Below are positions 44,798 through 53,873 of a DNA stretch of 64,000 nt, piece after piece (position 1 is the stretch's first letter; each line of letters opens with the position of its first letter). Position numbers and translations under genes: made by a program. The stretch lies in contig NZ_JAPEPZ010000001.1 of the NCBI RefSeq assembly GCF_026339875.1, positions 4,898,001-4,962,000 on the forward strand. Direction: 5' to 3'. Under the pieces are notes generated by a model that was not told where the DNA came from, did not search any database, and saw nothing but the letters and a program-made list of their open reading frames with translations. The DNA comes from Streptomyces sp. NBC_01571. Lineage in GTDB: Bacteria; Actinomycetota; Actinomycetes; Streptomycetales; Streptomycetaceae.

Positions 44798-45913
44798 GTG
44801 CCGGGGCAGGAGCCGCGCCGCGGACTTGATCCGGTCCGGGTGGCGGAGGTGATGGTGCGTCCGGCGGCGGGCCGGGGCCCCGGGCGGCGTGGGTCCGGGT
44901 ACCGGGTCGGGCTCCGCTGGGTGCTCACCGCCGCGCACGTGGTCCGCGACGCCGAGGGGGGAGTCACGGGCGTACGGTTCGAGGCCGACCGCGCCGCGGA
45001 GTGGACGGCGCCCGCGCAGGTGCTCCTGGCCTCCGACAAGGCGGACGTGGCGCTCCTGGAGATCGCCGGGACCGTACCGCGGGGCGTGCACGCGGCCGCG
45101 ACCGGATCTCCCTCGTACGGGACGTTGCCCGACACGGACGTCGTCCTGCCGTGCGCCGCGATGGGCTTTCCACGCTTCAAGCTGCGCGAGGACCGGATGC
45201 GGCCGCTCGACGACGGTTCGGCGTCCCAGTACCGCGACTCCTGCCACGCCACGGGCATGACCTCGGTGCTGTCCAACCGCCGCGAGGGCACCCTCGAACT
45301 CGCGGTCACCCCACCGGAGTCGGACAGCGAACCGGACCGCTCCCCCTGGGAGGGCATGTCGGGCGCGGCCGTCTGGCACGACGGCACACTCGTCGGCCTG
45401 GTCAGCGCCCACCACCGCACGGACGGCCTCGGCCGGCTGGCCGCGGTGCGCGTGGACCGCTGGTACGAGTTGCTGACCGGGGCCGAACTGGCTTTGCTGC
45501 ACGAGAACGCGGGCCTTCCCGCGTCGGCGGACGGGCTGGTCCGCTTCCCGCCCGCGGACACCACCGTCGCCGTCCCGGTCACCCTGGCGGACCTCCGCGA
45601 CGACCTGCCGCTCGGTGAACTCGCGGGGCTGGTCACCGCGTTGACCACGCTGCCCACGGTGAGCGACCGCACCACCCTGGCGCTGGTCCTGAGCAGCATC
45701 GACCCGGTAGTCGCCGCGATGAGTCCCCGGATGCCGGCGCTGCGTCCCGACCTGTTCGGAATCCTGCGGACCTGCCTGAGCTACCCGGGAACCCTGGATC
45801 AACTTCTCGAAGCGATACGGTTGTTGGAGGGCGACTCCGCAGGGGTGGCCCGCATGGACCAAGAGGCGGTGGAGTTGTCCCGGCGCCACCGTCGAGCCGA
45901 TGGGCGCCGCTGA
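44798..45913 (+). CDS. Trypsin-like serine protease with C-terminal effector-associated domain (EAD2-like)
   Basis: This 371-residue protein has an intact S1 triad: His47 in VLTAAHVV, Asp83 in KADVALLEI and Ser188 in EGMSGAAVW. There is no signal peptide, so it acts in the cytoplasm. After a linker, residues about 265-360 form an all-helical domain (LRPDLFGILRTCLSYPGTLD) resembling effector-associated domain 2, used for homotypic docking in NTPase-centred conflict systems. A similar domain is in the VMAP-C protein at 52401-53873. It is probably a proteolytic effector activated by recruitment. It is co-transcribed with the Trypco2 gene. Confidence 0.84.
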   Translation: MPGQEPRRGLDPVRVAEVMVRPAAGRGPGRRGSGYRVGLRWVLTAAHVVRDAEGGVTGVRFEADRAAEWTAPAQVLLASDKADVALLEIAGTVPRGVHAAATGSPSYGTLPDTDVVLPCAAMGFPRFKLREDRMRPLDDGSASQYRDSCHATGMTSVLSNRREGTLELAVTPPESDSEPDRSPWEGMSGAAVWHDGTLVGLVSAHHRTDGLGRLAAVRVDRWYELLTGAELALLHENAGLPASADGLVRFPPADTTVAVPVTLADLRDDLPLGELAGLVTALTTLPTVSDRTTLALVLSSIDPVVAAMSPRMPALRPDLFGILRTCLSYPGTLDQLLEAIRLLEGDSAGVARMDQEAVELSRRHRRADGRR

Positions 45914-45923
45914 CCTGATATCG

Positions 45924-45947
45924 CACCGCCCCGCAGGTGCGGGGTTT
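45924..45947 (+). terminator. Short hairpin after the protease gene
   Basis: CCCCGC, AGGT and GCGGGG followed by TTT lie 11-30 bp past the protease stop. It probably gives partial termination before the second precursor gene. Confidence 0.65.
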
Positions 45948-46033
45948 CATCCCCCGTACGGCGGGCCATTATCAGGAGGATGTGAGCAGCCCGCATCCAC
46001 AAATGCAGCCGGGGGGGAAGGGGTTTGGCCGTC

Positions 46034-46219
46034 ATGGAGCCGTCTGTGGCCGCCGTCGAGTCCAGCCTGGTCGATCTCGCGGGGGTATCCCTTGAAACGC
46101 TGCGCTCCATGGACAGTCAGGTTCTCGCCACATCCCTGGACGAGTTGCTGCAAAGGATCGATCAAACCCTCGCCAGCGTCAACGGTTTCGGCGGCGGCGA
46201 GGCGGAACGCTTCGACTGA
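46034..46219 (+). CDS. Short FxsA-like precursor peptide, copy 2
   Basis: This 61-residue peptide has SSLVDLAGVSLETLRSMDSQ, LDELLQRIDQTL and a tail NGFGGGEAERFD. It aligns with the copy-1 peptide over ES-x-L-(I/V)DL-x-x-V-x-L and LL-x-RID, but the tails differ. It lacks a canonical FxSxx end. ATG 46034 is chosen with AAGGGG about 10 bp upstream; TTG 46025 is a possible earlier start. Its stop is two bases before the enzyme gene at 46222, so the two are tightly coupled. Confidence 0.75.
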   Translation: MEPSVAAVESSLVDLAGVSLETLRSMDSQVLATSLDELLQRIDQTLASVNGFGGGEAERFD

Positions 46220-46221
46220 CG

Positions 46222-48060
46222 ATGCCAGGGCCGCTCATGCCCGTTGAGCCCTCCCTGCCGCGTCATCGTCTGCCGCACGGCAGTCTGGCCGAACTGACCC
46301 GCGGTGAGGGGAGCCCGGCCACCCTCGAACTCATCATCGGCGCCGAACGAAGCCGTCGCCTGCTGCTGTTACGGATCCTCGACGACGCGACCCGCCTCGG
46401 TCCCGCCTGGGACCTCCTCAGCGAGGCCCAGCGTGCCTCCCCGTCCGTCGTCGACGACGTGCTGATGTATCCGCAGACGGGCATGTGGCTCGCCGGGACA
46501 CTGCGCAGGCTGCGCGCGCCGACCGCGCGGGACGAGCCCCCGCTGTGGGTGGATACCGGTCACGTCTCCGCTCTCGCCGCCGCGGCGGGACTGCTGGCGG
46601 GCGTGGACTTCACCATCGAGGTGCCCGTGCGGCACGGCCGGGTGCCGCTGCCGACCCTCGGCTGCGCGACGGTCCCCGCGACCGGGCCGTGGACCACGGC
46701 CACCGTCCGCGCCGAGGCCGGCAACGCTGTGGTGGAGACACCCGGGGCGACAGTCGCGATACCCCTCCCGCCCGGCACGCCGGGACCGGGATGGCACGCC
46801 GTCCGCCGACTCACGGTCGGGCCGGGGGAGCAACGGCTCGAAGTGGTACTGGACGACGTGGACCCTTACCGGACGTACCCCCGGCCGACCGAACCGCGTC
46901 CGCTCTCCGAGGAGGCCGCGGCGCAATGGCGTCAGGTGCTGGGGCAGGCCTGGGCGGTACTGCTGAGGGAGCAGCCCGACACCGCGGAAGCCATGCGACG
47001 GGGCGTGTTCTCCCTCAGCCCCACCTCCGCGAGGGAAAGATTCCGGCCGCGCAGCGTGACATCGGGGGACGCGTTCGGCGGTATCGAGGTCTCGGAGCCG
47101 GACGACGCCGTCCAGTTGGCCGTGACACTCGTGCACGAGTTCCAGCACACCAAACTGGGCGGCCTGCTGCATCTGACACCGCTCCTGGACCGAGGCGCCG
47201 ACGGCGGTGCGGAACGGTGGTACGCGCCCTGGCGGGACGACCCCCGACCGCTCCAGGGGCTGCTCCAGGGGATCTACGCGTTCGTGGGGATCACCCGTTT
47301 CTGGCGCACCCACCGCCGAGGCACCCATCCCCGCGACAGCATGGCCCATTTCGAGTTCGCGCTGTGGCGGGCCCATGTCGCGACCGCGATGGAGCAGGTC
47401 CACGGCCATCCGCACCTCACCCCGCTCGGTGCCGCCCTGCTGGACACGCTGCGCGACCGCTGCGCCCAGTGGCTGGAGGACCCGGTCCCCGAGGAACCGC
47501 TTGCCCTGGCCCGGCTGTGTGCCGCCGACCACGCCACCCGCTGGCGGGCCCACCATCTACGGCCCGCCGCACCGGCGGTGGACGAGACCGTGCGCGCGTG
47601 GCTGCGGGGGGAAAGCGGTCCGCCCGCAGCCCTCGCCGCCGAGCCCGACGTGGTGCTCGACCCCTCCGCACGCTGGCTGGACAGCCTCGCCATGCTCGTC
47701 CGCCACCACCTCGGCGGCCGGGACGACGACCGCCGCTCCCCCGAAGAACCGGAGAAGACCGCGGCCCGCGTCACCGGCGCCCTGACCGGCGATGCCCTGC
47801 TGGCCGTGGGCGACGCCACGGCCGCCCGGAACGCGTACATGGCACGACTGGCCGTGGAACCCGGGCGGGCCGGAGCCTGGGCCGGCCTGGGCCGGTCTCT
47901 GGAGATGGCGGGGACGGAACCGGCGGCTGCCCGGCTGCTGTGCCGCCACCCCGAACGGGCACGGGCCGTCCAGACGGCGCTCTGCCGGGCCGCGGGCACC
48001 CCCGCGGACCCGGTCAGGCTCGCCGCATGGCTCGGCTCGTCCCTGCCCCGGCCGGCCTGA
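46222..48060 (+). CDS. HExxH-type peptide-modifying enzyme, copy 2
   Basis: This 612-residue paralogue of the 42253-43995 enzyme has the metal motif LVHEFQHTKLGGLLHL (HEFQH at 305-309) and the same YAPWRDDPRPLQGLLQGIYA segment. The C-terminal helices (AGAWAGLGRSLEMAGTEPA) are also shared. The precursor gene ends two bases upstream. Leu-50 is encoded by TTA (46369-46371), so translation should need the bldA tRNA. The predicted role is oxidation, probably beta-hydroxylation, of its peptide; this is family knowledge and was not tested here. Codon use is otherwise like its neighbours. Confidence 0.85.
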   Translation: MPGPLMPVEPSLPRHRLPHGSLAELTRGEGSPATLELIIGAERSRRLLLLRILDDATRLGPAWDLLSEAQRASPSVVDDVLMYPQTGMWLAGTLRRLRAPTARDEPPLWVDTGHVSALAAAAGLLAGVDFTIEVPVRHGRVPLPTLGCATVPATGPWTTATVRAEAGNAVVETPGATVAIPLPPGTPGPGWHAVRRLTVGPGEQRLEVVLDDVDPYRTYPRPTEPRPLSEEAAAQWRQVLGQAWAVLLREQPDTAEAMRRGVFSLSPTSARERFRPRSVTSGDAFGGIEVSEPDDAVQLAVTLVHEFQHTKLGGLLHLTPLLDRGADGGAERWYAPWRDDPRPLQGLLQGIYAFVGITRFWRTHRRGTHPRDSMAHFEFALWRAHVATAMEQVHGHPHLTPLGAALLDTLRDRCAQWLEDPVPEEPLALARLCAADHATRWRAHHLRPAAPAVDETVRAWLRGESGPPAALAAEPDVVLDPSARWLDSLAMLVRHHLGGRDDDRRSPEEPEKTAARVTGALTGDALLAVGDATAARNAYMARLAVEPGRAGAWAGLGRSLEMAGTEPAAARLLCRHPERARAVQTALCRAAGTPADPVRLAAWLGSSLPRPA

Positions 48061-48100
48061 ACCGTCCGGGCTCAGGCCTCCGGAACGGACCGTCTCCGGG

Positions 48101-51100
48101 TCACAGTTGCAGCGGGTCGATGTCGCAGTCGCACCGCTCCCTGGAACGGGCCTGCTCGGTGGCGGGGTGCGGAGTGAGCTGGGCGGCGCTCAGTCGGGGG
48201 GCGTCCAGTACGCGCTCCATGCGCTCCAGGACGTCCATGCGCAGTGCCTCGCCGTCCGTCTCCTCACCGACGGCGATGAGGTCGAGGGAGAGATTGGCCG
48301 CGCACACCAGCGTGGTGGGGTGATCAACGCCCTGGCGCACCCGGCACAGCGCCAGCGTCTTCTCCCCGAGTTCGCGGGCTTCGGTGGTCCGCCCCAACGC
48401 GCTCAGGTCACTCGCCAGGTTGATGGCGCAGACCAGCGCCGTCGGGTGACTCTCCCCGAGACGCTCGGTCAGTGACTCCAGTGCCGCCTCGTCCCGCTGC
48501 CTGGCCTCCTCGGCCCGGCCCAGCAACCGCAGTGTCACCGCGAGGTCGATGTCGGCCGCCAGGACGTGAGGGTGATCGGACCGGAAGATCTTGCGGAACC
48601 TCTCGCAGGCCTTCTCTCCACGGTCGCGGGCCGCTTCCAGCTCGCCGTTGTGCCGCAGGGCCACCGACAGGGCCAGAGCCGCCATCAGTGCCTCGGGGTG
48701 TGTGTCGCCATAGCGGCGGGTGAACTGGCTGAACGCCTCGCGTGCCAACTCCAGCGCGGTGGCGTGGTCACCCTCCTTGCGACAGGCCTCGCTCAGCTGC
48801 CGCACGGCCTGCAGTGTCGAGGGGTTACCGGTTCCGAGGACGGCCTGATAGCCGTCCGCGACCGCCTGCTGCAGGGACCGCGCGCCGACGTAGTCACCGG
48901 TCTCCCGTACGTCGACGGAGATGCTCGCCTCGGTCATCAGCGACTGGGTGTGATCGCGGCCGTACAGCCGCGCCTTCATCGCGTGCGTGTGCCGGTCCAG
49001 CTCCAGAGCCCGCTGGAAGTCGCCGACCATTCGCAGGCTCACGCCGAGGTTGTGGGCCGTGACCAGGGTCGTGGGATCGTCCTCGCCGAAGGCCCGTCGG
49101 GCTCGGTCGTAGGCCATCTCGTCCAGCTCGGCACCGGCGGCGAAGTCCCCTTCCACGCGGCGTACCGCGGCTTCGAGGTTGATCGTCTCCAGGGCGTCCT
49201 CGCGGGTGTCCTCGCGGTCCGGTGGCGCGGTGCGGGCGTAGACGTCCTTGAGCTGGGCCACCAGGGTTGCGGCATCGTCGTGGCTGCCGACCTTCAGGTA
49301 GAGGAAACACAGCCACCAGCCCATCAGCCGCGTCTGCTGGTCCTCGTCGCCGTACAGCCGCTGCCAGGTCCGCCAGGCCTGTTCGGAGAACTCGACGGCG
49401 ACCTTGTGGTCTCCCCAGTACCAGAGGTACCTGGCGACGTTCCGCACCAGCTCGCGCACCCATGGCTGATCGGACTCGATGGCGCCCGACGCGATGACGT
49501 GGCCGTACAACTCGGCGTAGCGCGGCCAGTTGGCCGCTTGGTTGGGCCCCTTGGGGTCGGCGGCGGCCAACAGCGTGTGGGCGCCGTTGCGCATGCGATT
49601 CTGCTCCTCGGGCGTCATACGGTTGATCAGCACCGCCTGGACCAGGCGGTGCATCTCGATCGAGTTCGTGCGGTGGTCGATACGGGCGAGCGAGTAGCGG
49701 TTGATCTCCCGTATGGCACGCGCGAGCCGCATGGGGTCGTTGAGGGCACGGTCGAGTTCGGTGTCGATGCTGCTGCCGCCGAGGCCGGAGAAGATGGAAC
49801 GGGAGATGGGGTCCGGCGCGAAGTAGGAACAGAGCTGGAGCAGTCGCAGGGCGGTGAGACTGCGGGTCTCGAGGTGGTCGAGAGAGACGTTCCAGGCGGC
49901 CGCGACCGGAAGCTGGTAGTCCGGGGGCGGCGAGACTTCGAGAAGCTCACTGCGCTTGTGCTCGAACAGCCGCAGGTACTCCGACACCGGCATCCCGGTC
50001 TCCGCACGCCAGGCCGCGGCCTGCTCCAGGGCGAGCGGAAGGTCGCCGAGCGCGTCGGCGAGGAGGTTCGCGTCGGCGTCGGTGAGTTCCTCGCCGTAGG
50101 CACTGGTACGGCGCAGCAGCTGCTTGCTCTCCTCCCGGGTGAACACGTCGACCTCGAGCGAGGGGCCCACCACGCTCCACCGGCGGTTGCGGGAGGTGAC
50201 CAGGATGGTGCCGCTGCCGCCCGTGGGGAAGTAGTCGCGGACGCGTTCGGGACTGTCGGCGTTGTCGAAGATCAGCAGCCAGCGGGAGTAGGGCCGGCCC
50301 TCGCGCAGTGCCTCGCGCACCGCAGGACCCGCGATATTGGCCTCGGCGCTGGTGCCCAGGCCCAGCCGCTGGGCAAGCTCCACCAGGGCCTGGCCGATCT
50401 GGCCGGGGCGCTCGGCGGGGATCCACCAGACGATGTCGTACTCGGACTGGTGGCGGTAGGCGTACTCGATCGCCAACTGAGTCTTCCCGACACCGCCCAT
50501 GCCGTGGATCGCCTCGGGCAGCACGGTGGTCGTGCCCTCCCGGCGCAGGCGCTCGCTCAACTGTTCAAGAAGGTCCACGCGGCCGGTGAAGTTGGGATTG
50601 CGCGGAGGGATGTTCCCCCAGATGCGCGGCTGCGCCGAACGCGCGTTCTCCACCGTGGGCTGCTGCGTGGTGGCCATGGTCGTGGCTCCTTCTGGAGTTG
50701 TCTCGGGCCCCCTCGGGGCGTCTGCGGCGTCCCGGCTCGCCCGGCCGGCGGAGGGCCGAGGCTGGGGCCGCGTGCGGATACCCACGTCCTTGCGCAGGTC
50801 CACGGTGTTCTGCCGGTCGTACCCGCGCAGAACCTGCGCGAGACGCTCGGCCCGGGGCAGGAAACGTCCGGACAGAGCGCGCAGCGCGGTCAGTTCGACG
50901 CGCAGGAACGCCACGTTGCGTGGGGTCACGGGCGGCACACCGGTCGCCTCGACGGGTTCGTCCGGGGCGGGCAGGACCGGCTCGGAGCCCTCCGCGGCGG
51001 TCGCCATCAGCACCCGTACGTCGTGCAGCACCCGGACGGTGTCCCGGCGGCGGGCCAACGCCAATAACTCCTGGCGGATGTTCGGACCGAAGGCGAAGAC

Positions 51101-52069
51101 CATCTCGGCCGTGCGCTCGGCCTCCGCGCCCGCCGGCCGCACCAGGCCGCTCATCAGCAGCTCGGTGAGGTGGGCAGGGCCGGCGCCCGGCACCGAGGCC
51201 GTCAGGGCGCTCATCACGGACAGCGTCAGAGGAGCCGCCGCGAGTCGGGTGGCCAGGGCGAACGCGGTGGGCGACGCGGCGGCCCGGAACTCCGAGACCC
51301 GCTCCCACGGCGGCACCGCGCTGGCGGGGTCGGGAACGTCGTCGACCCACGGGACGGCACGGGCGGCATCCGGCCGCCGCTTCCAGTCCCGGGCCCGGAC
51401 GCCCGACATCTCCACCCAGTCACCGGCCCCGGCCGCCACCAGGTCGGCCCAGTCGGAGAGCGAGTGGTCGGTCCGCTCCAGGACCGGGACCGGCACCACG
51501 CCGGAGCGCGCCGCCGGATCGTCGTCGACGGGTTCGAGCGGGGAGGTGCGCAGCTCCCACCGCAGGGAGCCGTTCGGCGCCCAGGGTCGCCCGGACTTCA
51601 GCCGCATGCGGTGCACGTCGAGGCCGGTGCGGAACCAGAGCCGTTGCGGCAGCAGGTGGAGCACCGCGAGGGGGTCGGAACGGCCGAGTTCCCTCAGCAG
51701 CGGCAGTACCGCGTCCGACCGCCAGCCCGCCGCCAGACCGTCGGTCAGCACCAGCACCACCCGGTGTTCACCCACGGGCGGGGGAAGGTGCTCCAGCCGG
51801 ATCCGGCCCGGTTCGGTGTCGTCGGAGCCCAGCAGCCGTAAGCGCGTGACCGGGCCGGACGACTCCTGGGCGGCGAGCTCCTCGGTCAGCCGGTCGACCG
51901 TCTCGTCCCAGACCCGCATGGTCACGTAGTCGTCCACGACGAGCAGGACGGACGCACGGTCCGCGGACCCGGCCCGCTCCAGTCCCCGCAGAGCATGCGC
52001 CACCGCGCACGGTGACGCGTCGCCAGAAGCCCGTCCCGATGGTGGTCGTGGGCCGTCGTCACGCTGCAT
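48101..52069 (-). CDS. FxsT-like STAND protein: SAV_2336N-like vWA domain, NB-ARC, TPR
   Basis: This 1322-residue protein has three parts. Residues about 20-430 resemble the SAV_2336 N-terminal domain, a vWA-like fold with a degenerate metal site (DDYVTM at 46-51, where DxSxS is usual). Residues about 480-860 are an NB-ARC NTPase with P-loop GMGGVGKT at 523-530 and Walker B RWLLIFDNAD. Residues about 880-1300 are TPR repeats (ALELDRHTHAMKARLYGRDH). It ends CDCDIDPLQL, typical of FxSxx-system TPR proteins. It should sense a ligand by the repeats and oligomerise. Leu-335 is a TTA codon (51065-51067). A strong internal start at 50677 may give a second product. Confidence 0.87.
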   Translation of the reverse strand: MQRDDGPRPPSGRASGDASPCAVAHALRGLERAGSADRASVLLVVDDYVTMRVWDETVDRLTEELAAQESSGPVTRLRLLGSDDTEPGRIRLEHLPPPVGEHRVVLVLTDGLAAGWRSDAVLPLLRELGRSDPLAVLHLLPQRLWFRTGLDVHRMRLKSGRPWAPNGSLRWELRTSPLEPVDDDPAARSGVVPVPVLERTDHSLSDWADLVAAGAGDWVEMSGVRARDWKRRPDAARAVPWVDDVPDPASAVPPWERVSEFRAAASPTAFALATRLAAAPLTLSVMSALTASVPGAGPAHLTELLMSGLVRPAGAEAERTAEMVFAFGPNIRQELLALARRRDTVRVLHDVRVLMATAAEGSEPVLPAPDEPVEATGVPPVTPRNVAFLRVELTALRALSGRFLPRAERLAQVLRGYDRQNTVDLRKDVGIRTRPQPRPSAGRASRDAADAPRGPETTPEGATTMATTQQPTVENARSAQPRIWGNIPPRNPNFTGRVDLLEQLSERLRREGTTTVLPEAIHGMGGVGKTQLAIEYAYRHQSEYDIVWWIPAERPGQIGQALVELAQRLGLGTSAEANIAGPAVREALREGRPYSRWLLIFDNADSPERVRDYFPTGGSGTILVTSRNRRWSVVGPSLEVDVFTREESKQLLRRTSAYGEELTDADANLLADALGDLPLALEQAAAWRAETGMPVSEYLRLFEHKRSELLEVSPPPDYQLPVAAAWNVSLDHLETRSLTALRLLQLCSYFAPDPISRSIFSGLGGSSIDTELDRALNDPMRLARAIREINRYSLARIDHRTNSIEMHRLVQAVLINRMTPEEQNRMRNGAHTLLAAADPKGPNQAANWPRYAELYGHVIASGAIESDQPWVRELVRNVARYLWYWGDHKVAVEFSEQAWRTWQRLYGDEDQQTRLMGWWLCFLYLKVGSHDDAATLVAQLKDVYARTAPPDREDTREDALETINLEAAVRRVEGDFAAGAELDEMAYDRARRAFGEDDPTTLVTAHNLGVSLRMVGDFQRALELDRHTHAMKARLYGRDHTQSLMTEASISVDVRETGDYVGARSLQQAVADGYQAVLGTGNPSTLQAVRQLSEACRKEGDHATALELAREAFSQFTRRYGDTHPEALMAALALSVALRHNGELEAARDRGEKACERFRKIFRSDHPHVLAADIDLAVTLRLLGRAEEARQRDEAALESLTERLGESHPTALVCAINLASDLSALGRTTEARELGEKTLALCRVRQGVDHPTTLVCAANLSLDLIAVGEETDGEALRMDVLERMERVLDAPRLSAAQLTPHPATEQARSRERCDCDIDPLQL
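50677..50691 (-). promoter_or_regulatory. Strong internal Shine-Dalgarno and ATG in the FxsT-like gene
   Basis: AAGGAG (50691-50686) is eight bases before an in-frame ATG (50677-50675) at codon 465, exactly at the linker between the vWA-like and NB-ARC parts. Translation here would give an 858-residue NB-ARC-TPR protein without the N domain. Confidence 0.6.
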
Positions 52070-52400
52070 AAGCGCCCTCAGAGCGTCCGGTCATGCCCGA
52101 CGACGGAGGGAGCACCGAGGAGGAGTCCCGCAGTCCGCGGGCATGCGTGACATCCACGTGCCAAGCCTGGCAGTGGTCTGCGTGCGGTGCAAGACGGCAG
52201 GCCACAGGGGGCGGCAGGACCGACGGAAACTCAATCACCGGGCGGTACCCACCCGTTCGGCGGTACCGGCCCCCTGTGGACAGCCGGTGAGTCTGTCTCG
52301 GCACCAGCGTGGCACTCGACGATGGCGCGTGCAAGACCACGGGGTACCCGCCTCCGCGCACCGGTCGGAGGCCCCTTCCGGGCCGCGGGGGCATGACGCC
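52070..52400. other. Non-coding interval upstream of the FxsT-like gene
   Basis: This 331-bp gap between the VMAP-C gene and the FxsT-like gene on the same strand contains a GAGGG ribosome site for the latter and a repeated GGCGGTAC (52244-52268). I see no gene. Confidence 0.6.
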
Positions 52401-53873
52401 CTACACCGGTCCGGGCGGGCTCGGCTTGCGCTCGGGGTCGTCGAGCAGAATGGCCAGATGGCGACCGACGTGCCCGTCCCAGGCCGCGGGGCCGAGGGCC
52501 AGCGCCTCCCTGCGCCACTCCCCGACCCGTTCCGCCAGACTGCCCAGCCCCCGGTCCTGCAGGATCTCGCCGATGGCGTCCTTGAACTTCGGGTCCGCGC
52601 AGTCGCTGCGGTGCCAGATCATCGCGGGCACCCCGGCCCGCAGCCCGGCCAGGACCTCACGGCGGCCGGTGCCCGAGTCGTCGCCCGGCGGCTGGCTGAG
52701 CACCAGGCACACCGCGTGCTGGTCCTCCTTCAGCTCGCGCTCCAGGTGGAAGAAGTACGCCCCGTCCCGCTCCGGACTGCTCCAGTGCGGATGGCTGTCC
52801 GCCGGGCGCTCCCGCAGCTGCCGCCACTTGTTGTGCCAGGGCCGGTGCCAGGCGGCACGCTGTAACCGCTCGATGCTGCGCACCACCACCGGATAGTCCA
52901 GGACCAGCGGGGTCGGGGACCCGGAACCGGACTCCTTCGACCACCACTCCACCGGCTCGTTGAGCAGCTCCCACGGCAGTATGAACTCGAGGATCACCGG
53001 CTGCCGCAGATCGGCCCACTTCTCCTCGGCGTCCTCGATCAGCCGCTCCACCGCGCCCGGGAGCTCCTCCCGGCCCAGATGGGCGGTCTCGCCGCGCACG
53101 GGGTGCCAGCCCTCGGAGTCGGACTGACGCCAGTGCGACAGGTAGTAGCGGTCCGCCTCGATCCGGTCCGGCTCGAACTGGATCATGAGATAGGCGGGGA
53201 CGAGGGACGGCGCGGGATGCGGGAAGTCCGCCTGCCGGCGTTCCGCCAGCACGTTCTCCACCCCCAGGGCCGCGGCCTGGCCGCGGTTGAAGCGGCGCAG
53301 CACCTCGGCGGCCTCCGCCTGGCCGTCCTCCACCAGCCGGTCGGCCGACAGCGCGAGGAAGGCCATGCTGGGCGGGAGCTCACCGGCCGGGGAGTTCTCA
53401 CCCGCCAGCCGCAGGAAGACCTGCCATCCCGTACGGCACCACGCGGGCAGCTCCTGCACCCGGGAGCGGCTGGAGCGGCGCGCCATGACGGCCAGGTCCG
53501 AGGAGCCCATCGACAGCAGGGCGGGCCGCAGGTGGCGGAGATCCGCGTTGTTGAAGAAGTCGACGGCCTCCCACTCGTCCACGAGCGGCCACAGTTCCAC
53601 GACCGTCGCCGACTGCTGCTCCACGTACTCCAGCGACCGCACCAGGCAGGCCAGGCCGTCACCGACGGCGGTGCACGCCTTCACCACCTGCAGCAGCCAG
53701 GGCCGCAGCCGGTCCCCGCCGAAGGGTTCCACGGGCGAGGCCAGTTCACCGGCCAGCATCTCCCGCCAGATCTCACGGCTGCCGGCCTGGCTCACCGTCG
53801 CCGAGTTCTGCAGTGCGTCCACGATGGAGACGATGAGCTCGTTGCGGACCCGATCCGGACTGCGCCCTTTCAC
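52401..53873 (-). CDS. EAD2-like / VMAP-C domain conflict-system protein
   Basis: This 490-residue protein has an N-terminal helical domain at about 5-100 (RLRPWLLQVVKACTAVGDGL, CLVRSLEYVEQQSATVVELW) resembling effector-associated domain 2. A middle region follows, then a C-terminal VMAP-C domain at about 320-480 with EFILPWELLNEPVEWW and DYPVVVRSIERLQRAAW. VMAP-C proteins bridge NTPase modules to effectors in vWA-MoxR-type conflict systems. GTG 53873 is chosen because GGAGGTAACGG precedes it. Leu-337 is a TTA codon (52863-52865). The shared EAD points to docking with the protease at 44798-45913. Confidence 0.83.
   Translation of the reverse strand: MKGRSPDRVRNELIVSIVDALQNSATVSQAGSREIWREMLAGELASPVEPFGGDRLRPWLLQVVKACTAVGDGLACLVRSLEYVEQQSATVVELWPLVDEWEAVDFFNNADLRHLRPALLSMGSSDLAVMARRSSRSRVQELPAWCRTGWQVFLRLAGENSPAGELPPSMAFLALSADRLVEDGQAEAAEVLRRFNRGQAAALGVENVLAERRQADFPHPAPSLVPAYLMIQFEPDRIEADRYYLSHWRQSDSEGWHPVRGETAHLGREELPGAVERLIEDAEEKWADLRQPVILEFILPWELLNEPVEWWSKESGSGSPTPLVLDYPVVVRSIERLQRAAWHRPWHNKWRQLRERPADSHPHWSSPERDGAYFFHLERELKEDQHAVCLVLSQPPGDDSGTGRREVLAGLRAGVPAMIWHRSDCADPKFKDAIGEILQDRGLGSLAERVGEWRREALALGPAAWDGHVGRHLAILLDDPERKPSPPGPV

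Noticed and set aside
45975..46092. Small ORF with AGGAGG close to GTG 45982
   Set aside because: The Shine-Dalgarno is only two bases from the GTG, the in-frame ATG is followed at once by TGA, and the product is low complexity. AGGAGG may be chance.
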